Assembly (NCBI RefSeq): GCF_038502225.1
Contig: NC_091298.1
Coordinates: forward strand, 45,167,457-45,231,456
DNA: 64,000 bases
Reading direction: 5' to 3'
Origin: Cherax quadricarinatus
Taxonomy: Eukaryota > Arthropoda > Malacostraca > Decapoda > Parastacidae
Numbering within the stretch: the stretch's first letter is position 1; each line of letters starts with the position of its first letter. Position numbers and translations under genes: made by a program. Below, one piece after another: positions 47,843 through 58,651 of the stretch. The notes below the pieces were generated by a model. The model was not told where the DNA came from. It worked only from the letters and a program-made list of their open reading frames with translations, and searched no databases.

Positions 47843-49346
47843 TATGGAAAATTTTATAGGGTGTTACTTGTATGTACCTCAACATTACAAGCATACGAGT
47901 AATCTCATTGGGAGACAACAACTATATTGTTTACCAATATAGACATGTGAGAAAACTTAACCACCTCTGGTCACTGCAGGTGGCCCTTCGACACTCACAA
48001 TTTTATCCATATCTATCCGAGACCAGTATAAATTGGATAGCACCCACAAGTACGGCGCTACTAATTAATTGTGGATTGTATAGATTATATTAGTTTAACT
48101 GAATGAAGGGGGGGGGGTAGGTTGCACATGTATATATCCATCAAGGAAAAAACACTTGTATATAATGCCACCACTTACCAGATATTATCTGGTGGTCACT
48201 TGATGTAGCTGGATCACCCCCAACCTATCGATCGACACCATGCCTAATCCTTCTAGGATAGGGTAGGTGCCTGAGCCCGAGCCTTTAGCTCATAAGACTG
48301 TCATTCCCATTTGCCCCCTTGAGGCGGGGATGGCAGACCAGAGAGGCCTAGCTTGTGGCTAGGCCTGGGGACAATTGGTCCCAAAGATGAGGAGGTACTT
48401 GTGCCTCCTCCCATGGGAGACTTAGGTCTCAGACACTCCCTAAAGAGGGAGCCAAGGCCGGGCCACCACTTGGACAGGGCCCGGGCCGGGAGAATACCGG
48501 CTAATCTTTAACTAACTAACTAACCAACCTATCCAATTACAACATACCTAACTGGCCAGTATCAGTCTGTTATAATTAAAAGGGTTAATTAACTGTGGGT
48601 GATTGATGCTCCTTATTTCCTCCATTCACCATCTCATTTCGATGTCTTGCTACACCGACATGGTTCTTATTCCAGCAGGACGAGGTATCCGTTGGTTTGT
48701 CCCGGTTTAGAAGTCTTGACTCCATAACTTCACTATCCTCGTGACAGGAACAACGAGGTCTAACGTGTTCACTCAGAGCAAGGCGACTTATTTCACTTCA
48801 CGCATTCTCTTAACTTAGTGTTATTATCATTGATTACATTACAATTTACAAGACGATTTAATGTCTCATAATTATTATACACATTAGAGGTCACTCCATT
48901 AAGATCTGAGACCAATGAGTGAGGATTAAATCACGAGTATTTTCCCATGGACACACTCCATGGCAGCGCACCAGTCACCACCAGTCCTACCATTATTCAC
49001 TAATTTTACAACTTTATTACGGTGGTCCCGTAAATCACGTTCCCTCACTCTTCACCAGGAACAGTTACGACACTTCCTGTTATGAAGTGAGGCCTATATT
49101 CATCCTTAGGCTGCCGTGAACGTCAATTTCCTGGTCCAGTGTTTTCACAGCCTCTTAATTCCATTCAAAACACTCCCGCTCCCGCATGCCCCGACTCGAC
49201 CTCTTTCCCCGCACATCTGCGCAGGCGCAGATTGAACCCTGTTGGTTCTATTCAAAATACAATATAGAACAACAGTAATGCATTAATCATGTATATTTAC
49301 ATTATAAAAAAATATACAGTATAATTATGGGAATTTATTTTCCACA
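47843..49346 (-). repeat. Solo LTR-I inserted in LTR-II, carrying a SINE-B
   Basis: Minus-orientation LTR-I with plus-strand termini TATGGAAAATTTTATAGG and TTATTTTCCACA. The target duplication GATGC flanks it exactly (47838-47842, 49347-49351). Without the SINE-B at 48230-48523 it is about 1.2 kb. Its 5' end differs from the other LTR-I copies over the first ~60 bp. TGCGCAGGCGCA is at 49218-49229. The segment from 48833 on is duplicated at 54618. Confidence 0.87.
48230..48523 (+). mobile_element. SINE-B, full length, inserted in LTR-I
   Basis: Head ATCGACACCATGCCTAATCC, full body, end GGAGAATACCGGCTAATC, tail (TAAC)n. Target duplication CCAACCTATC at 48220-48229 and 48524-48533; the uninterrupted LTR-I copies read through this site. 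Tail sequence differs between SINE-B copies (TAAC here, AAT at 24710 and 43671). Confidence 0.9.
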
Positions 49347-49569
49347 GATGCATCAACAAGAATTCTGGTAAATATATAAGTTTGTGGACTGTATATTAAA
49401 ATTAAAAAATGATTATAGAAGCACATTTATATAACAGAAGGAGAATATCTTAAAATCGCTCACCAATTTGACTGGAGATCAAGGTGCATCATACTCAGAA
49501 AACCTCACTGTCTATCTATGAAAATAACACTGGCCAGAGTTACAACATAAGACTTATCTGAGGTTCCTG
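48833..49569. repeat. Left copy (A) of a ~737-bp direct duplication
   Basis: Spans the last 514 bp of LTR-I and 223 bp of LTR-II. It is repeated at 54618-55355 with about six differences. It ends at 49569, where Gmr1-like gag sequence begins in mid-frame. Confidence 0.93.
49347..49569 (-). repeat. LTR-II, middle segment
   Basis: Continues LTR-II from GATGC through ATCAACAAGAATTCTGG to GACTTATCTGAGGTTCCTG. It is then broken by the Gmr1-like segment; the rest of LTR-II follows copy B at 55356-55637. Confidence 0.8.
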
Positions 49570-50154
49570 TTTTCGCAGGAGGATGATGATACACCTACGG
49601 AGCAAAATGGTCAGTATAGTGCAGCTGGGTTGTCTCAAGGTGAATCAGCGGCGTTGGCACTTGAGCTGGCAAAAATCAATCTTGAGCAAACTAGGGAACA
49701 GAGAGCATTCGCATGGGAAGAATTTGATAGGGAAAGAGAAAGGAGGCAGTTTTCGCATTCTGTAAATGACTTTAGTTTACAAAAAGCAGTACAGCTTGTT
49801 CCCCGCTTCAATGAGGCCGAACCAGAACAATTTTTCGAAAGCTTCGAAAATCAGGCTCAAGCCTTGAGGTGGCCGGAACAGCATTGGGCATCGTTGGTTC
49901 ATACAGCATTATTGGGTAAGGCACAGGAATTTACGTCAGTATTAAATGACGCTGAATTTTCTGATTATCAAGTAGTGAAGACCACAGTGTTGGGAGCATA
50001 TACATGTATCCCAGCCAAATACAAAAAACTTTTTAAGCTGTGCAGACGACAGCTTGGTCAATCCCTAGTGGACTTTGTGAGACAGCAAACCAAAGCTTTT
50101 ACCGGCTTTGAGGAGCTGGTAGAGCTTATTCTGATTGATAACCTGCTGGAGTGA
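49570..50154 (+). pseudogene. Gmr1-like gag, N-terminally truncated and frameshifted
   Basis: The frame is open from the junction at 49570 (QEDDDTPTEQNGQYSAAGLS). It contains a charged helical segment (LALELAKINLEQTREQRA) and a capsid-like region (SLQKAVQLVPRFNEAEPEQF, VDFVRQQTKAFTGFEELVEL) as in Ty3/Gypsy and SCAN-related gag. It ends at 50152 after IDNLLE. The continuation (DLTTALEAARLADTF, then the zinc knuckle) lies in the next frame from 50135. That places the shift inside gag rather than at a gag-pol border, so a mutation or sequence error is more likely than programmed frameshifting. Confidence 0.8.
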
Positions 50155-53100
50155 CTTAACCACTGCATTGGAGGCAGCCAGGTTGGCTGATACCTTCGAA
50201 ACTAACCGCTCCTTGTCCGAGCGGTCCCGTCTCTCTTTTCAACAGCCTGGCATGAGCAGAGATCGTCAACCTTGGAGAATGAAGTGCCAGCTGGAGGGAG
50301 AACGTCTACGTCAGCCAACTAAGTCACCTGGTGAGCCACGCTTCTCAACTTATGGTCCACCTGCGGAGAGGCAAACTACTCATGGTGCATCTCGACAACA
50401 GTATCCAGAGAGACACCAGCCAGAACGACACCATTTGCAACGTCAGCAGGGAGTAAAGGGCAAGCCTGTCGTCTGCTTCCTTTGTAACAAAGTAGGTCAT
50501 ATCCGTCCCAACTGCCCCCACAAACCCCAACCCATCGGGAAAATCTCTAATATCCCTAGTAACATGTCCCCTAGAGAAGTAGAAAAAGGTATGGCCCCTT
50601 ATTATTGCAAGAGTCTTATTTCCCTTCAGGAAAACTCAGAAACAACTGAAATAAAGGCCTTTAGAGATACTGGAGCATATTGCTCACTTATAAGAGAAGG
50701 AATATTACCCCTTTCAGAGAACACTTCCTTGAATTCCTCTGTTTTATTGGAAGCATTTGGAGGAGCTATATATTCTGTCCCTTTGCATAAAATTTATGTA
50801 CAGTGCAAATATTACACTGGGTACTTGACTGTAGGCATCTCAAAAGGATTCCCCATGAAAGATGCCATGTTATTACTGGGTAATAACATTACTACTGTTA
50901 GTGCGTGTCCTGAACCTATAATGAGTAATTCTTCTCCGGTGTTGGCCATAACTCGGGCAACATCCCAAGGGTTGTCTGGAGAGAACGTTGACCTATCCTT
51001 GGACGACTCCGGTCTCGGAATAGCCACGTTGTTTTATGAGGCACACCGGCCGGAGCCTCATAAATCAAGTGAACAGACCCCGATCAAGCCTTCCTATTCC
51101 CAGGTTGCAGGGTTGCCAGATGTCTCTGTTTCCATGCCCAAGGGACTGTCCTTCCGGGAGGAACAACGAAAGGACCCTTCTTTAAAATTCGCTTTTCAGG
51201 CAGCCATGGGTAAATCCTCTTTGGGTCATCCGGTCAAGTATGAACTTAAAAATGATTATTTGATCTGCACTGAGACTGGTAAGGAGATAGAGGGCCGGCA
51301 ATTGTTTAACAGGTTAGTGGTTCCAACAAAGTATAAACCTCAAATATTAAATATAGCTCATAATACTTCATTAGGAGGTCACTTAGGAATTACAAAAACC
51401 TTGTATAGAATCACAAAAGAATTTTATTGGCCAAAATTAAAGAAAGATGTGAAGAATCATATTAGATGTTGCCGAGAATGTCAGCAAGTAGGGAAACCTG
51501 GACATTCCATTAAACCTGCACCTCTCCAACCTATACCTGCTGATGGAGAACCTTTTGCAGATTTAATTATAGACTGTGTAGGTCCACTACCTAGGTCAAA
51601 GTCTGGAAATCAATATTTATTTACGATTATAGATAAAGTAACCAGATATCCTGAAGCAATTCCCATGTGTAGTATTAATACTAAAGCTATTCTCAAAGCT
51701 TTAACAAAATTAATTTCTTGTTTTGGCATTCCTAAAACTATTCAAAGTGATCAAGGTACTAACTTTACTGCCAAAGCATTTAGGGAAGTATTAACTAGGT
51801 TAGGGATAATCCACAACTTATCCACTGCCTATCATCCTCAGTCCCAAGGCGCCTTGGAAAGATTCCATCAGACGTTAAAAACTATGATGAGAACTTTTTG
51901 CATGCACTTTCCTACAGACTGGGATGAATCACTACCCTTGTTGCTGTTCTCAGTACGAGAGACGGTGCAAGAGTCTACAGGGTATAGTCCGTTTGAGCTG
52001 ATCTTTGGGCACAATGTACGAGGTCCTCTTCGGGTTCTCATAGAAGGATGGATGGGAGAAGACGTTAGCTCGACACTCTACAACCCGTCTTCAAGGTTGC
52101 AGGTGGCACGTCAGTTAGCAAAGGCTAACCTAAAGACAGCTCAAAGAAAGTTGAAACAGAGGTATGACAGAAGTGCAAAATTTCGCTCCTTCCATCCAGG
52201 AGACAAGGTGTTGGTGCAGGAACCTATACCTGGCCACACCTTGAAAGCTAGATTTATGGGACCTATGCAGATTGTAAGTAGATTATCTGATGTAAATTAC
52301 GTGGTAGCTCCCATTGATAAGACCTCAAAAACTAAAATTTACCACATCAGTCAATTAAAGTCTTTTCATACACCAGATAAAGTCCCAGTAATGACTCTGT
52401 CCTCTACCTCTGAGGACGACTCTGATTCTTTGCACTCTATCTCTGAAATTAATATTAAACTTTCAAATTCTGTCCTCCTCAAGGATCCTAGCCCTTTAAT
52501 GGAGGGACTATCTGAAACGCAAGCAACAAATTTAACTGAGCTCCTACAGTCATATCCTAATATTTTTTCGGATGTGCCGAAAAAATGTACGTTAGGTTAT
52601 CATGATATAGATGTGGGAAACTCTAAACCAATTAAACTCTCCCCCTACAGAGCTAATCCTGAAAAGCAAAGGCTACTTCAGCAGGAAGTAGAATTTTTGT
52701 TAAAGCATGGTTTAGTGGAGGAGTCATCTAGTCCATGGGCTTCATCGTGCATCCTTGTGAAGAAGGCTGATGGAGGGTTTCGTATGTGTACAGACTGCCG
52801 TAAGGTGAATGAGGTCACAATTACAGATGCTTACCCTCTTCCTCGTCTGGATGACGTAATTGACTTTGTGGGTAAGGCTACTTTTGTGTCCAAGTTAGAT
52901 CTCCTTAAAGGTTACTATCAGGTACCTTTGACGGATAAGGCGAAGGAAATCTCTGCCTTCGTAATTCCAGGAGGTCATCAATACACAGTTACCCCCTTCA
53001 GAATGAAAAATTCCCCCTCTTCATTCCAGAAACTTATCCATCAGGCTATTGAAGGACTTGAAGGCACGGCAGCATACCTAGTTGATATTGTTGTGGTGTC

Positions 53101-53827
53101 TGATACTTGGGATCAACACCTACTTAGACTTAAGGCTCTTTTTGAGACCTTTAAGAGTTCCCATTTAACAGTTAATTTATCTAAATCTTCCTTTGGCCAG
53201 GCCACTGTCACTTTTCTAGGCCATGAAGTAGGTAGTGGTAAAGTTGCACCTAAACTTGCTAAAGTTCTTGCTATTAAAGATTATCCAGTTCCTCATGATA
53301 GGAAATCTCTTCAACGTTTCCTAGGCATGATAGGATTTTACAGAAGATTTTGTAAGAATTTCTCAGATATTGTAGCCCCTCTTACCTCTCTTACCAGTCA
53401 CAAAGTTCCCTTTAATTGGACCTCAGACTGTAACACTGCTTTTAATAAAGCAAAAAGATTATTGTGTACTGCACCCATTCTCTTGTCTCCAGATTTCTCC
53501 AAACCTTTTTCATTACAGGTTGATGCTTGTGAGTCTGGGGTTGGGGCAGTACTATTACAAAACGAGAATGAGGAGTTGCAGCCTGTAGCATACTTTTCAG
53601 CCAAGTTCCAGCCACATCAGAGGGCTTACTCTACCATTGAAAAAGAAGCCCTCACGCTGGTACTGGCTTTGGAGCATTTCGATGTTTATGTGGGCCAGAC
53701 ATCGCAGGTGGTCACAGTCTACAGTGATAACAATCCTCTAGTATATCTCCAAGCCATGAAGAACCACAACACAAGGCTCATGCGCTGCACGCTAAGACTG
53801 CAACCATACTCACTCAGAATTAAATAA
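50135..53827 (+). pseudogene. Gmr1-like pol: zinc knuckle-protease-integrase-RT-RNase H
   Basis: 1230 codons. CCHC knuckle CFLCNKVGHIRPNC at ~114-127. Aspartic protease DTGA at ~178. Integrase: HHCC zinc domain at ~408-450 (NTSLGGHLG, CRECQ), catalytic D in LIIDCVGPLP (~478), D in SDQGTNF (~538), E in GALERFHQ (~575). RT: ANPEKQRLLQQEVEFLLKHG, FRMCTDCRKVNEV, SKLDLLKGYYQVPL, PFRMKNSPSSFQ, then YLVD at 981-984, where Ty3/Gypsy has YLDD. RNase H: LQVDACESGVGAVL, STIEKEALTLV, VYSDNNPLVYL. The final conserved part (IAGKENVLADSLSRV) follows an in-frame TAA at 53825-53827. Integrase precedes RT, opposite to usual Ty3/Gypsy order and as in Gmr1 elements. The Asp-to-Val change (GTT at 53081-53083) and the nonsense codon make this copy inactive. 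Confidence 0.9.
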
Positions 53828-53875
53828 ATTGCCGGCAAAGAAAATGTGTTGGCAGACTCTTTATCTAGAGTCTAA

Positions 53876-54617
53876 TATTTTTATTTATTTAGGTTAGGAT
53901 GTTATATTATTTGTGGTAACCCCTTTTCACGCTCTTTTTTTTTATCCCCTGGTGTGGGGTTTTTTTTTAGTGAGGGGATGCGGGCTACTGTCCACCTGTA
54001 TCTTGGACCTATGCTAGCCTGACTGATTGCTGTCTCACTCTAAGTTTAGGGTTTGGCTTTTGGTCACGAGAAAAGCTGAGCTCTAAGAGTTGGATGGTGG
54101 AGAGGAAAGGCGGTCCCATAATTTTGTGCCATGGTGGCACGGTTACCACTGGGAGGTGGCAGCCTAATCCTGAGTCTTCTCGGGGTGGAGGTGTGGCATG
54201 CAAAGAGTACGTAACCTTTATTCGGCGCATGTACACACCCTCATTTACAGGCTATCTCCCCCAACCAGCGAACCAGGTTGCTAAGAGTTGATGATGGGGC
54301 CCCGTCGTTCAACTAGTGACCAGGTTCTAGCCAATAAGATGGTGGTTTTGGCAATTGCAGAGGTTATGTGGGTACCACTCTCCTGTCTGCCCTTGTCATT
54401 CCCATTCTAGAGCTGGTTGAAGCACGGTCTGCTATCTTGTGGCTTCTATTTCTGCCTTGCTTACCGTGGAGTGCACTATACTTATCAATGTACATAGTGT
54501 ACATATTGCTGTTCTAAATTGGTGAAGGATAATATAAGTCTAAACTTTTTCTGCTGTGTTTATTTTGTTCCCATTACACCCGGGATAACAGGCCATTTGG
54601 ATTCCTAGGTTGTAATA
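53876..54617 (+). other. 3' non-coding part of the Gmr1-like element
   Basis: T-rich stretch, then purine-rich AGTGAGGGGATG (about 53969-53980), which could be the polypurine tract. TGCGGGCTAC follows and may start the 3' LTR. CGGGATAACA at 54581-54590 is a possible LTR end. It is followed by GGCCATTTGGATTCC, in which TGGATTCC would suit a primer-binding site. The boundaries are inference; no second LTR is available for comparison. Confidence 0.5.
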
Positions 54618-55355
54618 ATTACATTACAATTTACAAGACGATTTAATGTCTCATAATTATTATACACATTAGAGGTCACTCCATTAAGATCTGAGACCAA
54701 TGAGTGAGGATTAAATCACGGGTATTTTCCCATGGACACACTCCATGGCAGCGCACCAGTCACCACCGGTCCTACCATTATTCACTAATTTTACAACTTT
54801 ATTACGGTGGTCCCGTAAATCACGTTCCCTCACTCTTCACCAGGAACAGTTACGACACTTCCTGTTATGAAGTGAGGCCTATATTAATCCTTAGGCTGCC
54901 GTGAACGTCAATTTCCTGGTCCAGTGTTTTCACAGCCTCTTAATTCCATTCAAAACACTCCCGCTCCCGCATGCCCCGACTCGACCTCTTTCCCCGCACA
55001 TCTGCGCAGGCGCAGATTGAACCCTGTTGGTTCTATTCAAAATACAATATAGAACAACAGTAATGCATTAATCATGTATATTTACATTATAAAAAAAATA
55101 TACAGTATAATTATGGGAATTTATTTTCCACAGATGCATCAACAAGAATTCTGGTAAATATATAAGTTTGTGGACTGTATATTAAAATTAAAAAATGATT
55201 ATAGATGCACATTTATATAACAGAAGGAGAATATCTTAAAATCGCTCGCCAATTTGACTGGAGATCAAGGTGCATCATACTCAGAAAACCTCACTGTCTA
55301 TCTATGAAAATAACACTGGCCAGAGTTACAACATAAGACTTATCTGAGGTTCCTG
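54618..55355. repeat. Right copy (B) of the ~737-bp direct duplication
   Basis: Colinear with 48833-49569. Differences include GAGTATTTT/GGGTATTTT, CACCAGTCC/CACCGGTCC, ATTCATCC/ATTAATCC, one extra A in an A-run, ATAGAAGCAC/ATAGATGCAC and GCTCACC/GCTCGCC. That is about 99% identity. It comprises LTR-I end (54618-55132) and LTR-II (55133-55355). Unlike A, it continues into the rest of LTR-II. Confidence 0.93.
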
Positions 55356-55637
55356 GAGCTGTCTTGTCCAGTCGCCTGATATCTCAAGTTATGCAGGAAT
55401 GCACATCCAACAATTTCGGCTCCTATTTGACAGGTGTCAGCCCAATTTTTCCTCTAGAGCACAAAAATTCTTAATTTCACTAACGTTTTCTTGGTTCATT
55501 CAAACAACAATAGCGAGTCTCGTCTGCACATGCGCAGGCTTCCCATTTTTTAACATAATTTTTATTACCTATAGAATATTACACTAATTTACATAAAAAA
55601 TACACTATTTTTTCTGGAAAATACATTATTTTCCACT
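55133..55637 (-). repeat. LTR-II, proximal segment adjoining the BEL element
   Basis: Runs from GATGCATCAACAAG to TACATTATTTTCCAC, where the minus-strand BEL pre-LTR segment (CTGCGGCCAGCCGGAG) begins. It aligns with 44565-45104. It is the 3' LTR of the BEL element, completed on the far side of the nested insertions by 49347-49569 and 47646-47842. Confidence 0.8.
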
Positions 55638-55639
55638 GC

Positions 55640-56280
55640 GGCCAGCCGGAGTTCGTTGCTAAACGACTCAAATTGCTTATTTGACAATGGTGGAGGACCT
55701 GGGTACATATAAGATCTGGCATACACACGGCGACACATTACACAAGATTTAATCGCCCTTTTTACACCTTGCCGTCCTTGTGGAATCCAGAAAGTTCCCC
55801 TAACACAATTTAAGCTATCTTGTACCCCACCATGCATTACATTTTTTTGGGGCATTTAGAACAATTAAATTTGTTAGATGAGTTTTGGGCAGTAAAATAG
55901 GGTGTTTAGCATAATCACCCAATTCAGCATTTTGTAACCTACTTCTACACCTAATTACATTGTTCTCTACACAGCCCCAATTTCTCTATTATGGAACGTT
56001 TCACAATTTTTCTTTCCATCATCAATTTAATCTCATTTCCATAGATTTCTTCTTGTACCCTCTTTATCCAATATTCAAGAGGATGTGAAAACTTATATGA
56101 GATATTCATCTTGTTTAGAAATTTAAACACCAACTTAGTTACATTGATTAGTTTGGGTAAAGAAGAATACCTATTTATATCAATGGCTAAGGAAGGACAA
56201 ACTACTGGAGCGCTGGTCATAGTAATTTCAACAGGAGCAATATACGCCTTTTGTACAGGCCAATTAGCTTTATTTACCAA
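55640..56280 (-). pseudogene. BEL RNase H tail/integrase N-terminus, core deleted
   Basis: 56280-55951 and 55855-55589 carry KLINVTKLVFKFLNKMN, EYWIKRVQEEIYGNEI, then HHCC-domain sequence (GTFWIPQGRQGVKRAIKSC, CVMCRRVYARSYM) ending PGPPPLSNKQ. The frame then runs straight into the pre-LTR segment and LTR. The DDE catalytic core that should follow is therefore missing. An extra frameshift lies between 55951 and 55855. It cannot integrate on its own. Confidence 0.82.
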
Positions 56281-57741
56281 TCAGCTCGGTCCTTTAAACC
56301 ATGATACAGCATTTACAAATTTAGCATAAGGTAAACCTCGAGACAAGAAATCAGCTGGATTCTCCTCACCAGGTATATGATTAAATGTTAACATATGCTG
56401 ACCCAAACTATTATACTTCTCTTGCATCTGATTAATTTCAGCGACTCTGTTTTGTACGTACACAATTTTACTGTTTCCATTACGAATCCGTTGTAAGGAT
56501 ACCTCATTATCAGACCAAATTACAGTGTCGCTAATATTTATCTCCTGCAACTTATTTCTTATATAATTAGCTAATTTGACACCTACATAAATGGCTGTTA
56601 ATTCCAACTGAGGTAATGTATGTGATTTAATTGGAGACACTTTAGCCTTAGACATAACAAGAGAGATAACACTATTACATTGAAGGTAAGCAACTGCTCC
56701 ATATGCCAATTTTGAAGCATCACAAAAAATGTGGAGTACATTTTTCCTATTTGGATTGGCCACCTGGCACGGGAACTCCAACATTGGAATTTTCTCATAA
56801 TCACCAATTAATTCATCCCACCTGTTAATGAATTCCTCAGGTAGAATTTCATCCCAAGCACATTTAAGTTTCCATGCTTCCTGTATTAATAATTTTTCTC
56901 TTAAAGTAAGGGGTGACACTAAACCTAGTGGATCAAAACATTTGGAAACTTCAAGCAAAACTCTTTTAGTTAATTTATTGGGCATACTGTAATTATTAGG
57001 TTTTAACATTAACAAATCTCTCTCAGTATCCCAAGTTAATCCCAATACATTACTACATTTTGGCACTTCATCTCCAGGGTAATCTTTACTTATTTTGTCC
57101 TTTAATTTGGACGAATTACTATTCCATTCCCTCAGGGGCATATTTGCACTTTGCATTATTTTATTAGCCTCTCCATAAGTCATTAACAGTTCCTCTTCAG
57201 TTGACGTCACAACCAGGAAATTGTCCACATAAAATTGTTTGCTCATTACTTTACTCAATGGACTTCCCATACATTTAAGGTGTGCATTTATCGTCACTTG
57301 AAGTAGGAACGGACTGGATGTAGCACCAAATAATACGCTCCTAAAGCGAAAGGTTTTCAGAGGGCTAAGTGGGTCAATAGGATTCTCAGGCCATAAGAAG
57401 AGGGTACAATCCCAGTCAGCCTCTTGTAAACCCACTCTTAGGAAAGCTTTATTTATGTCAGCCGTGAAGGCATAATGCTTAACTCTGAAATTTAATAAGA
57501 TATCTCCTAATTTTTCCGTCAACGACGGACCTGTCATCAAACAGTCATTTAAACTAGGTACATTTTTGTTATTCGTGGCACTACAATTAAACACAATCCT
57601 CAAAGGAGTGGTCTTAGAATCCTTCTTCACTCCGTGATGTGGCAAATAGTGACCATATATTTTGGCTTGCTCAGGAGGTACCTCTTCTATAAATTTATTA
57701 ATTAATTGTTCAGCAATTGTATCATTATTGGCAGTTAACAA
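56281..57741 (-). pseudogene. BEL reverse transcriptase-RNase H
   Basis: 487-codon open minus-strand frame. RT: YLPHHGVKKDSKTTPLRIVF, NCSATNNKNVPSLNDCL, AFTADINKAFLRVGLQ, DCTLFLWPEN, ATSSPFLLQVTINAHLK, FYVDNFLVV (catalytic region at 57231-57220), MPLREWNSNS, LGLTWDTERDLL, SKCFDPLGLVSPLT. RNase H: VLHIFCDASKLAYGAVAYLQ, LPQLELTAIYVGVKLA, WSDNEVSLQRI, GEENPADFLSRGL. The second Asp of YxDD is Asn in this copy and in the plus-strand relic, so this is a subfamily trait. The frame is intact but separated by stops from its neighbours, so I call it a pseudogene of a broken element. Confidence 0.88.
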
Positions 57742-57840
57742 TTCTGGTGTCTTGCTCAGTTTGCGGAGCTGAGCCTTTAATTATCCATATGCCATTCTGT
57801 AATTAGTGGGCAATTCTGGATGGTTCAGTCTCCACGGAAG

Positions 57841-58608
57841 TCATACCCAGTATTGTCCAGATTCAAATTTTACACCTTTCAGGTATTGCTGAGTAAAAGA
57901 ATCGTCTGGACTTTCTTCATTTACATTTATTCCAATGCTGTCTAATTCCCACAATTTATGCACTGGCTCAACACCATCCTCTATGGAAGAATTATACTGG
58001 GGCACGATTTCATGAGTAAGACACACAGTTATGGTACTTGTAGTTTCCTCTAGTCATGAATTATTATTACAAGGAATCCTACCATACATTACATGGCCTC
58101 CTGCAGTCTTCAAAAGGGTGACACCACATTTCTTTACCATACCCTTTACAAAGGAGGCATAATAGTCACTACCTATCAAAATATTTATTGGGCCTACAGA
58201 ATCATCACTTACACCAGAAGGTGCTAAATTTACATTATGTGAAAGTCTTTCTGTAGCTTTACTAAGCCCTACTGTAGATATTTTCTCTGGAAGTCTATCT
58301 GTAATTACTGCATTAACACGTTTTTTCTCATTGCCCAACCTGACAGTTACATAAACAGTGTCATACAATTGAGCCCTTTTATCCGAGAGAAAACCAGATA
58401 ATTTTAGAGTTGTAGGATCTCCCATCTGTACTTTCATACCATCAAGACATTTACGTTTTATGAAAGTACGCTGGGATCCCTGGTCTAATAATGCATTTAC
58501 ATTTTTTGATTTATGCCTTTTATCATCAATTTTTACCTGTAACACAGGTAAGGCTACTTCAGCAAACCCATCATTATTAACATTAGCAGCAATTTTTACA
58601 TTAGCCAC
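57841..58608 (-). pseudogene. BEL protease and linker
   Basis: 58608-58054: aspartic-protease-like domain with NALLDQGSQRTFIKRKC. The active-site triplet reads DQG here rather than DSG/DTG. GPINILIGSDYYASFVKG is the BEL-typical ILIG turn. It ends at a stop near 58054. 58026-57841 (KLWELDSIGINVNEESPDDS) is the linker toward RT. Both are conserved in the plus-strand relic (9927-10109). The protease would mature Gag-Pol; frame breaks and the missing integrase make this copy inactive. Confidence 0.82.
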
Positions 58609-58651
58609 TGTTGTGTCAGGATTGTCAACATTATCATTATTATCAACATTA

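Larger units (their letters stand above)
49570..54617 (+). mobile_element. Ty3/Gypsy element with integrase before RT (Gmr1-like), 5' truncated
   Basis: Plus strand: partial gag, zinc knuckle, protease, integrase, RT, RNase H, then a ~740-bp non-coding 3' part that probably includes one LTR. A candidate LTR is TGCGGGCTAC at 53979 to CGGGATAACA at 54590, boundaries unproven. No 5' LTR or gag start is present; the left edge falls inside an open gag frame at 49570. The whole segment lies between the two copies of a 737-bp duplication. Domain order is discussed under the pol entry. Confidence 0.85.

Noticed and set aside
50135..50154. Programmed frameshift between gag and pol of the Gmr1-like element
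   Set aside because: Gag homology, including the zinc knuckle, continues in the second frame, so the shift lies within gag; no slippery heptamer is evident. A mutation or sequence error is more likely.
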